From assembly GCA_963920575.1 (NCBI GenBank), contig OY986975.1, positions 21,545,897-21,609,896 on the forward strand: a stretch of 64,000 nt of DNA, given 5' to 3'. How positions within the stretch are numbered: the stretch's first letter is position 1; each line of letters opens with the position of its first letter. The position numbers were made by a program, and so were the translations under genes. The DNA comes from Narthecium ossifragum. Its lineage: Eukaryota; Streptophyta; Magnoliopsida; Dioscoreales; Nartheciaceae. The notes beneath the pieces are model-generated. The model saw only the letters and a list, made by a program, of their open reading frames with translations. It did not search any database and was not told the DNA's origin. Positions 1-10,035 of the stretch are shown here, in pieces.

Positions 1-2960
1 GTTGTAGAATTAGCATCTTTAGTTTATGGGTCAATGCCGCAGCATCTCGAAGATGCTTGGTTTATCTCCTCTATGAACAGTAGCTCACCAGTTGAGCTGA
101 AGTACAGAAAGGGCAATGATGAGACAGATTTGGTGGCAGATTGTGTAGCTCCCGATTCCAGCTTCTTTGTGGAAGATGATTGTACTGACGAGTTTTCCCC
201 AACTTACTTATTCTGGTCCAAGGCATGGATGCTTGTGGGGGATGTCTATGCTGCTTATTATAGAACAAGAGGCACAGAAAGGTTTAAGCAATCAGAAAGA
301 GAAGCACCAGGCAGTGGATTGCGAATGTCAAATGAAGTTGTGAAAGAGGTAAAACATCTCAAGAAGAAGCTGGGACAAGCCAAGCCAAACTGCACTACTT
401 GTTCGCTTGTAAACTGCAGCTGCCAGAGTGATAGGGCAAGCAGCGGAAACAGTGCTAGCAGTAGCAGTGGAGAGGCACCTTCATCTTATGGTAGAAAACA
501 GAATAGAAGATCACATTCGAGGAATCTGCCGCATTCGCGACTGGACTGCACTCAAGATTGCTTTATCCCATGTAAAGTGCCAGAAAATGTATCCAAAGCT
601 GAGGCTGTCAATCAGTGCGATGATATGGATATACAAACAGCTCCAATGGAGAGTCACAAGATAAGGGAGCATGCTGCCTCTGTTGATGTTGCAGGTAATG
701 GAGATACCATGGAATTGCACAAACAAGGTTCAAGAGAGTCTAATAATGAGGATGAGCCAAAGGCTAGGCATGGAGGAATATTCAAGTTTCTGGAAGGTCC
801 TAAATATGGAGATCCAGAGTACAACATGTCAGCTGCCGTTGGTTGTTATGATGCAGCAAGAAAAGCAATGGATGGATTTTCTTTTGGATCATCTGAGTTG
901 CAGTCTGTAATCAGAAAAAAAGGATGGGTGTGTAATGAGTTGGGGCGTTACAGACTTGAGATAAAGAAGTTATCTAGTGCTGAAATTGCCTTTGCAGATG
1001 CTATAGTTGCATTTAAGGAAGTTTCTGATCATACCAATACTATATTGATAAATTGTAACTTAGGACATGGAAGAAGAGCAATGGCTGAGGAACTTGTATC
1101 TAAGATGACAGCATTGAAGGATCATGAACTCCTCCAAAATGCATACAAGCAAGCTCTGAAGGCTGCAAAATTTGAATACTTTGAATCTCTTAGATTCTAT
1201 GGGGCTGCGAAGGCAGAATTGAATTTGATTGTGGATGGGACTGATCCTTCATTGAGAAACGAAGTATGTACACAGTATGCTCATACATATCTGAGGCTGG
1301 GAATGCTGTTGGCAAGTGAAGGACTTGTAGCTGAGCACTTAGAAAGTGGACGTATTGATGAGTTGTCAGGTAATGGGAAAGCCAAGGAGAGTAAGAAGCA
1401 TGAAATGTCAGCTAGTGAGGCTTTTAGGGAAGCTTTATCTACGTATGAATTTTTGGGTGAACTGCGGAAGCAAGAGGCTGCTTATACTTCTTTTCAACTT
1501 GCATGCTACCAAAGAGATTCCTGCTTGAAGTATGTAGATTTGGAGCAAAAGCAAGTTCGACTGCCTAAAGGTGATAATTGTTACCGACAGAAGGCCAAGT
1601 GGTATGCTTCATTAGCAGAGAAGAATTGGCAAAAATCCATGGATTTCTATGGTCCAAAAACACATTCTGCTATGTACCTCAGTATTCTCTTGGAGCAATC
1701 AGCCCTTTCTTTGTGCCTCTCGAGTTCATTTCACTCACCTGCAGTAAGTCACTCTCAATGTTTTTTTTTGTTGGTATTCTTCTTCTTTTTTTTCTTTTTG
1801 GTCAAGACTATGTTAAATAGCATGAGTAATTTTACATCACCGTGTAGTTCATATACGTTTCAGCTGGGCACAGATTTTCTGCAAATAGGAATCCATTATG
1901 CATATTAGCATGTTGACTTCCAACAGGCATGTTAGATCTGTGGTAAGTCTTTGACATGATCTTCCCCCATCTAACTGCGAATGAACTTGTGTTAATGAAA
2001 GAGTAGTTGCTTAAGTGAAAGACGCTATAAAATTATGATCTCTAGAACTGGTAGCAAACAACAAATAATTGCGCTAGACATCCTTGTTTTTAACCTCCCA
2101 ATGCTCTACACTTGCAAAAGTGTGAGACTTTTGGAGTGCGATGCTGTTTCATGGGCAATGGAAAAGAATTTGCCGGGAGAACTACATTGACTCCCTAAAA
2201 CCTAAATTTGGATGCTTGCTAAGATAAGCCTTCACAGGTAAATTGTTTCAAATGCTTTACTCAAGCATGTCTTATATGGCGAGTTTCTTAGAGGTATCAC
2301 AAATAACATCAGAGCCTACAATTTTGGCTTTGGCAAGTAATGCACTAAAAGCGTTATGATTATCTTGTTCTTGCATATGAGGACATCTGTATTTCACACT
2401 GAGTTCAAGTGTCAACTTCAGTTTTCCCATGATCAAAAGAACAATTGAATTTATTTGATGAGATATGGCCGTTTCTTTCTCCTATTTTTGCAACAAGTCC
2501 ATTGAAAGGTTACACCTCTTTTTGGAATTGCAGTTTGTTTGAAAATAAATGTATTATATATATTGCTGCTATTGCTTGGGTATTTGTAAAGAGAATCTTT
2601 GATGAGAAGTACAAATCTTGTTTGCTCTTGGGGAAAGTAATAATTCTACATCATCTGCAGATGCTTGATGCTGCTATTCTCCACCTACTGAAAGCTCGCA
2701 ATGTGGTTGAAGAGAATGAAGGCTGCTCCTTGGTTAAGGATCCAGAAATTGAATCAAAATTCTGGAATCAGTTACAGGCACTATTGAAGACTATGCTTAC
2801 GGCATCGCTTGCAGGAGGCCCTAAACCCTCAGCAGCTGGTCAGGCAGTAGCTTGCACTAGAGCTGGAGATGCTGTGAAGCTGAAGGAAATGTACCGGATG
2901 TCACTAAGGTCTACCAGATTTGAACAGTTGCATGAGATGCACAAGTTGTGGCTTTCCTAG
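1..2960 (+). CDS. EDRF1-like protein (erythroid differentiation-related factor 1 homologue), 3' part
   Basis: Open at the left edge, so the N-terminal part is missing. Exon 1..1743 is in frame from base 1; an intron runs 1744-2660 (GTAAGT donor, CTGCAG acceptor) and the last exon is 2661..2960 with a TAG stop, giving about 680 C-terminal residues. The protein is soluble and helix-rich, with a Ser-rich low-complexity linker (about residues 140-190) and a TPR-like region holding KYGDPEYN and RKKGWVCNELGR, which I recognise from plant members of the EDRF1 family. The last exon starts MLDAAILHLLKAR and ends MHKLWLS. The family's biochemical role in plants is unclear; TPR-like repeats suggest a scaffold. 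Reading through the donor at 1744 would add a Phe-rich tail ending at 1908, which is intron translation and was left out. Family assignment is from memory of conserved blocks. Confidence 0.82.
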
Positions 2961-3766
2961 ATGTAGGTACTATCAAATGTGAATGTGAAGGCAGCATCTT
3001 CCACAATGCTTGGAATGTATTCTCAAACTTTAGAGAACTGAATGAGATCACCAGTATACAAATTAAGATCCACATTATTAGACGATTGTTAACATTACCT
3101 GGCTAGTGTGAAGTGTGACAGAGGCAGCATTCATTTGTATGCAGCTGTTGTTATATGATCTCCGAAATATAGTTTTGTGGTTATCTACATCCTGCTTTAA
3201 GTCCATTTTTTGCAGTGAATTGTTCTGGATTGTTAAGAGTTAGTTAGCATGACCAATTTGTACCAACATTTTATTGGCCTCGGATGCTAATGTAGAGATC
3301 CAACAAGCCAGGTATACAATTTAAAGATAGCAACTCCAAAACACTTTCCAAAAAATTTACTACATCAAACTATGATCTGCACATCTAGATGCCTGCCAAC
3401 AATCCAAGGTTACAGACTTACAATGAGATGAAAGTAGAAAAATACAATAGGGCCTTTTCAAACACGGCCTCGCCTGGGAGAAGAAAAGCTAGATTACACT
3501 GAAATCTTGCAAACAGATGATGAACTGGGAACTGAACCGCAAATCCATGGCTCGTTTACCATAGTCTGAGCAGTGGCACCACTGAAAAGGAACACCAAAG
3601 GGTGGACTATCACTCTCTATGCTACAAAACGTCTAGACTACTTCCATCCAATCAGTGCTGATGCAGGTTCTTTCAGATCAGTGTGCTCAGGAATCAGATT
3701 TGGCGTTAGGTCCAGCGAGATGAATCATGAGCTCAGCAGACTACCAGCTGCTATTCCTAAAGCTTC
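2961..3766. other. Tail-to-tail spacer between EDRF1-like and NIPA genes
   Basis: About 0.8 kb of AT-rich DNA between two convergent stop codons. It should hold both 3' untranslated regions and poly(A) sites. I see no coding exon, repeat or RNA gene here. Confidence 0.6.
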
Positions 3767-6612
3767 CTACGTGAAGTAGTCTTGTTGCACCAAAGTGATG
3801 AAATCTGGAGACGAGAGATCATCATTCTTGTATTTTCCTAGTTCACCATTCCCTTGAATGTGCCAATAAATACTAGGGGAGAGTGGAGTATGCAAATCTG
3901 CATGTTTGAGAAAAGAACATAAAATGGATCATTGTAGACAATACAATTGCAAACTTATGCCAGAAGGAAACACATATATCTCATTTACATCACAAAGAAA
4001 ACCCTCAGCACCCCACATAATTTATGCTGGAGAAAACATAAGAATGAAACATTGAAGTCATTCATTGTACTTTGCCAATACCTAGCATTCCTTCCATTTA
4101 CGAGGACCATCAGTTTTTCCTCTACTGACATCTTGAGATTATTGATTTAAACAGAGCCAACTTTGCTATATCATGCACTAGAATATTCATATCTAAAGGA
4201 TATTGATGCACAAATGGAGGATTAGAAAAGCAATACACACAGATATCAAAACAAGCTATACAACAAAGTCATGTACCTTAGGCATACATTAGAAGCATAT
4301 ACAGCAGACTTCAGGTTAAGGTATACACAGTTTATGAAGTTTTATTCTGTTAAAAATCCGAACCACTCGATTATTTAACAGAACAGAGAGCGACTTTATG
4401 TCATAACCTTTGACTAATTTAAGCATGAAGCTCAAATCTGAAGGAACATGATGCAAGAAGTGTGAAGATATACTACTGCAGAAATTATTATGTAATCTAT
4501 TAGCTCATGAGATCTGATAACACGGTTGAATATGTAGATTTTTGTAGTCATTGAGGTCCTATAGTAAATTCATCTCGGAGAGTTGCAGATACATATTTTC
4601 TCATCGTAATTAAAGATTCTAATAGGATAATACCCATCATTCACGATAGGCTGCTTACAAACACTTAATGTTGGCATGGAAGGATTTTCATTACCAAAAC
4701 TTGGTTGTTAATGTGAAATGTACTGACTTTATCGAATGATAGCCTTACAACTTATCAAGACAATCACAATAGCATCCTGGTTGGCCAATCTGGAAACGAT
4801 ACGAACAGCTAGCATGTTTTTGACCCTCAATAACTTATACAAGTACCAAGGAGAAACAAAACCCACGAGAGATTTGCATGGATGTACCTATGCTGGAAGG
4901 TGGCTCCGGCTCTCTTGCAGAATGTAGTACAATGGTACCACACATCACTGTAAGAAGACCACAAATCTCTGATGCAATGGTACTTGCACTCTGTCCATAC
5001 CAATCCTATAAAATAGCAAGAGACACTATAGATGTTAGCAGCCGAATGATACAGGGTTTGCTGTGTGAGCATGTCTATTACCTTGAACATTATTGCGCTC
5101 GCAAGAATTGTCAGGTTCGTGAACATAGCATAATAGATGGGTGAAACAAGTGCAGTGTTGAAAGTATCCAATGCCTGAAAACCATGACAGCACATATGTA
5201 ACATCAAGGACTTATATTCCATGCTTGCAGAGTTGGCCACAAACTTCAACCAAAGAAGATTAGTTTTGTGAACATCAAAATCATCCCAAAGAAGATTAGT
5301 CTTTAAACAATCTACCAACAAACAATGATATTACTGAGATAATCCTCTCTATATCATATACCAAAAGATTCAGCGATATTACCTTATTCAAGTAATTCAA
5401 CTGAATGATGATACAAGTGACGGCAGACATAGCAAATACCCATGTCTGGAAATAACCAGCTTGGTTAATACCCTCCACGGTCAGCTTGATGGCAATGCCT
5501 ATGGCCTTTACACTCATCACCTGAACAAATAATACAAGCATATAAAAATCACAAGCAGAGAGAACTGATAACGGTTAAACATCAAAACCAGGGCTTGATG
5601 GTTACCGTCAAAGACCCAACAACAGAGCATATGGCCAAGTAAATCATTATGTTTGTCTGCCCATACCGTGGTGCAGAATGGAACATTAGAACCAGTGACA
5701 CAGCAACTGCCGAAGCCGAATATGAGAGAAAGGCTAGAAGAAATCAACCAAGCAACGTAAACAAAAGTCAGTAGCAAGTAACACCAGAAGAAGAACCATA
5801 GAGTCAATGACGGCATCAATCTTAACCCGGCTGTGTCGCAAGATTCCATATCTCCTCCACCGAGTTTGGGCTCCTCTCTGGAGGCGCATGCAGCACGATG
5901 ACTGTTGAACCCACAATGCACAGTACGCATCCCAACACACCCATCCTCTGCAGCCTCTCCCCTAGTATAAAATGAGCTAGAACCGCACTAAGGAAACAAA
6001 AACAACCAACATTTGACTAATTCTCCAAAAGGGTACTTCCTAAATCCACAAATACCACTTTTTACTACCTCACTAAGATGCTCAAAGCTCCCAACGGCGT
6101 CACCAACACGGCCGGAGCATAAATATACGCCACAAAGTTTGCGACTTCTCCGATAAGCACTAATAGGGTATGCACAAAATTAGATTTTCCCCATACTACC
6201 CGAAAAATTGAAATGAGTACTCCCAAAATCCCACTTTAAACCGAAACTTCAAGAAAAATATACAGAAACAGCACATAAGAGCTCGAATCCAACTTACTGG
6301 TCACCATTCCGACCCACCACATCGTGTCGCAGAGATACCCATATCCTCCCGCACCTAGTAAACAACAAGAACACTATCAGAAGCGCTAGACATGAGAACC
6401 AAAGGAAGGGTTTTGAGGCTTGGATTTCGCATACCAGCAGGAGAGCCACGAGCGCGCTTGAGTCCCTTCTTCTTCACGATAAAACTAGCACCGATGAAGA
6501 CACTGGAGACGACAGCAAGCAAGAAACCCTTCAGGTTGTCGGCGAACTGCGCCGAGTCCCCACCCACAACGCCGCCGCCGCCAGAGGTGGTCGTGGTGGC
6601 TCTCGAGTCCAT
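3767..6612 (-). CDS. Probable magnesium transporter, NIPA family
   Basis: Nine exons on the minus strand: 6435..6612, 6298..6354, 6069..6159, 5827..5987, 5606..5733, 5383..5520, 5082..5174, 4863..5005, 3767..3872; phases agree throughout and give 364 residues. The protein is a polytopic membrane protein of the drug/metabolite-transporter fold. It begins with a Gly/Thr-rich lead, then FIVKKKGLKRA, GALSILVSAVLAHF, IVGSTVIVLHAP, PRYGQTNIMIYLAICS, NYLNKALDTFNTALVSPIYY and TILASAIMFKDW, blocks typical of plant NIPA proteins, which are thought to carry Mg2+ at endomembranes or plasma membrane. The last exon was found by matching the family tail (W-x-I-x-G then LxxxD-Y-x-stop); its donor at 4862 (GTTTTG) is weak, so the last junction is less sure. 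Without that splice exon 8 ends at a TAA at 4835. Confidence 0.85.
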
Positions 6613-7293
6613 CTATCGAACGGCTGGAGGGCGATCTCGCTCATCTATGACCCCGCCCACCTGCCTCTGACCTGGCCGCCTCCTCCGGATACACCAGAGG
6701 ACTTGACGACGATGGGTTTGCGTTTGTTTGCGTTTGACTATCGATCAAAAGAACCAACAGCGAAAAGAGACGGCCAAAAGTAGTTGGATTCGAAGATTAA
6801 GAAAACAACTACGAAACGATTCTACTAATAAACAACTATTAGATCTCTAGAAGGCTAAAAAGTAAAGAGTAAAGCTGTCAACTTTTCACATTTTTTTCTA
6901 CCTGGAAGAAGAGAAGGACGAAGGCGACAGCGCGGCCCACTGTGGTGGTGGCGATGGCGATGGCGATGGCGGTGGTATCATAGGGTGGATCCAAGCCTCC
7001 GTGAAGCCGTGAAGGGAAAGCGATAGAGATAAGGCTCGACGGGAGTGAGCGGACCGGCACGATTAAGCCGCAGGCCGGAGGGACGGGTGGTCCGGGTGCC
7101 GCACGCAGCACGTGTCGCGTGCGAGCTGGTGGACCCCAACCTTCGGGGTGCCACGTCACCCGCGTCTCAACTCTTTCGGATTCGGTTTTTCGGAGCTCCA
7201 TTAATACTTGCCTTACCCTATGGTAATTCTACTAGTTCGTCGTCTTCGTCGTCTCTCTTCTCCGATTCCTATCTCGATCCCCACCTCTAGAAG
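6613..7293. promoter_or_regulatory. Shared divergent promoter region (NIPA / UVR-SnoaL genes)
   Basis: The two start codons face away from each other across 681 bp, so both promoters must lie here or overlap. The half next to 7050-7200 is GC-rich, with a short run of GTCGTC units before the plus-strand start. I see no unambiguous TATA box. Small reading frames on both strands in this interval look like chance frames in GC-rich DNA. Confidence 0.5.
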
Positions 7294-9450
7294 ATGGTAC
7301 CAAGCTTAAGCCTTTGTTCTCTAATAAGAATCCCAGTGGTTGGATATCCTCAAACCCATGCTATGTTATCCAGGCCTTCTCCTGGAATGACGCGAGATGG
7401 GTTCCTTTCCTCGCGGAGGCATCGCCCGGTTGGTCTCCGCTTGGGGTTTGGATTGCCCAGTAAGATTACTTGGCTCTGTTCTCTTTTGTCTTGCATTGTT
7501 TGATTGCTAATGTGTTCATCTTGGCACGAATTTGATGGATTTAATGGGATTAGTGGTTTGTCTGGTGGAAATTGTTTGGTGGGTTTTTTGTTTATATTGA
7601 TTGATTCGTGTTGCCTTTCTTCTTTTGCTTGCTATGGTTTGATTTTGTTTGGTTGAAGTGGAATGCATCTCAATCTTGGACAAAGCCCTTTTGAATGTTC
7701 CTTTGTTTTGGATTGTTTAGTAGCAAAGAAAAGTAGGTTTGGGAACATTTAGTTTGCCATTGATGCTATTGCTATACCTGAGGAAGATGATTCGATGTTC
7801 TGGCACATGAAGTACATAGTAATGTAGATGGACATGTTAGGTAAGTTTTATATCTAGGTCAGTAAGAGATGGAGTCATTAAAGCCCAATGGAGTATTAGG
7901 TTGACTTACTTCTGATTTGGGGGTTCCAATTTGCTGAGAAGACTATATTTGAAGGCACAGGTAATTTGAGAAGAATTTTATTGAACTCCAGAATAATCTT
8001 TTAGTTGGTGGTTATCCATGTTCTATAGAACCTCTGCCAATCAACACCCAATTTCTGTCCAAGACAACAATGGGTTACAAAATAGCTGTTCGGCAATCCA
8101 AAGGGTCAGTTGGTGAGCTATTGAAATTTAAGCTTGTGCAATCTATGCCTAAGATTTCCACTAGATCAGGTGGAACCAATAGATAATATAAGCAAGGAAG
8201 TATTTTGGATGCACATGTACATGCTTTTTAATTCTAGCATGAAACAATTATCTTCATTATCTTTCTCTTCACTGGTCTTTGCTAGTTTCTTGGATGGACT
8301 TGCAGAAGGGTTCTTGGTTTCTTTTACCTATTTCAGTAAAGATGTTTTCAGTAAAGATGTGGTTTAGTTTGTTCATTGAGCATTTTTACAAAGCTTTTAT
8401 TTTGAGGGGTAACGCAGATGGGAGAGTAGAGTTCCATAATTGACAAGTTGGAATTACCAATCTACCACCAGGTTATGTTTATTGTTTATTAGTTTTACTC
8501 AAATTGGATAGAAAAGATGCTATCAGCCTCCAAGAGAGCTATGTGTCTTTGGCGTGGTTACAACACCACTTCCAGGATTAATGTTAGAACCCCAGTATCA
8601 AGGAGAATTGTCTTTGGCTTTGGCTTTTGATCACTGGTTCATCTGATTTAAGTATGAGGTCAATTAGACAATTTTGTTTCCTTGAATTCCCATGGAACTT
8701 TGTTAGTTTCTTTTAGTCCCCCTGATTTAGATGCAAAGTTTCCAACTAACCCAATCTTGTGCAATCTGAGTTAGTTTTCTTATTCAATTTGGCAAGTCAA
8801 AATCAAAGTATATTAGTTGGTTAGTTTCTCAATTTCCTCTGTGGAATTCTAATTTTCTACTTTCCAGTGCAGCATATAAACCGCAAAATTCACTCATGCA
8901 GTCATCCAGAATGGCTCAAGTTAAAAGTGGGGAGGCAGAAGGGAATCTGAGCAGTGATAGCATACTTTTGGACGAGCAGACCTTGCAACAAGATCTAGAG
9001 ATGGCTATCAAGGAAGAAGATTATGCCCGTGCAGCAAAACTTAGGGACGACCTACGTGTCCTCCAAGAAGACAGCACGGCCTCAGTGCTTGCAGCGAACA
9101 CCAGGTTTTACAATGCTTTCAGTAAGGGGGATCTGAAGGCCATGCACTCCATCTGGGCTAAAGGGGATCATGTATACTGTATACATCCTGGGGCGGGCAG
9201 GATATCCGGCTATGATCCAGTGATGGAAAGCTGGGAGATCATGTTGGATGCTGAGCATGAGTTCCCTCTTCAGATTGATCTCAGGAACGTCGAGGTCTAT
9301 GTGAGGGGCAATGCCGGGTATGTTACCTGTATGGAGGTAGTGAAAACTAAAGGCAGCAGCTGGGGTAAACAGGTTGCAACCAATGTTTTCGAGAAGGTTG
9401 ATGATCAGTGGTTTATCTGCATCCACCACGCATCTCATCTCGATTCATAG
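7294..9450 (+). CDS. UVR-motif plus SnoaL/NTF2-like domain protein, probably plastid-targeted
   Basis: Two exons, 7294..7459 and 8873..9450, joined across a 1.4-kb intron (GTAAGA donor; acceptor TGCAG at 8868-8872, the only nearby AG that keeps frame); 247 residues. The first ~70 residues are Ser/Arg-rich, poor in acidic residues and look like a chloroplast transit peptide. About residues 90-120 contain LEMAIKEEDYARAAKLRDDL, a UVR motif. The rest (VLAANTRFYNAFSKGDLKAM, VYCIHPGAGRISGY, WFICIHHASH) is a SnoaL_3/NTF2-like fold. Arabidopsis has plastid proteins of this build annotated only as NTF2 family. Enzymatic activity is unknown; UVR motifs occur in UvrB/C, Clp and plastid regulatory proteins. 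An earlier ATG is not seen in frame; using 8896 would drop the transit peptide. Confidence 0.8.
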
Positions 9451-10035
9451 CAGTGACAAATTTTTTCCGAACTAATTCTTGATGCTTGAGATATCGAAGT
9501 GTATGCTAGTTGAGCTGTTGTTTCTTTCCCTGCTTCTCAGGCTTCGCAGAGGTTCCTAGTGTTGAATCTCTTTTGTAATTTTGGGTTTTAGCAGTATGAA
9601 GCATTGATGCCAACAAGTTAAGCTTGTATGTTCTTTATTGCCAGCATTGCTCATTTCTACCTCCTGATTGTTGTTTTAACAACTGGATTAAGCTATGGAT
9701 GTTCATGTATCAACTTATCAAGATTCTGGAAAACAAGGAATTGTTTTAAGATTCACACTCCTCATCATCCAAAGGTAAAAGTGAACCCTATACTAGATTG
9801 AAAATTTTGTTACAAAACCCCAAAAAAGAGCATTTGTGTGACTAATCACCTTCTAAAATCAGATTAATACCTAGAGAAAAATTAGTAAAAAACAATGTAT
9901 AAATAACATTGGTCCTTTATTAGAAGCATAGAGCCCATGAAGAGAGGTGAAGATATAAAACTATGGCTTAGCTTTAATGGATAAAGCTTTAGAAGCATAG
10001 TGCTCCGCTCCTCTCTCTCTATCCACATCCAAGGG
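9451..10035. other. Spacer between UVR-SnoaL and L21 genes
   Basis: 585 bp of AT-rich DNA between two head-to-tail plus-strand genes. It must carry the 3' untranslated region of the first and the promoter/leader of L21. A (CT)n-like run at about 10008-10020 precedes the L21 start. Nothing else seen. Confidence 0.5.

Noticed and set aside
1744..1908. Continuation of the EDRF1-like frame past 1743
   Set aside because: It starts with a GTAAGT donor and encodes Phe-rich intron sequence; family similarity resumes in the exon at 2661.
2445..2960. Frame starting MNLFDEIWPF as an independent gene
   Set aside because: Only the part from 2661 is conserved; the first 216 bases are intron read in the same frame as the EDRF1-like last exon.
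4835..5321. A single 164-codon minus-strand frame as a separate gene
   Set aside because: It is a chance frame across NIPA exons 7-8 and their introns; the true frame is a different one, joined by splicing.
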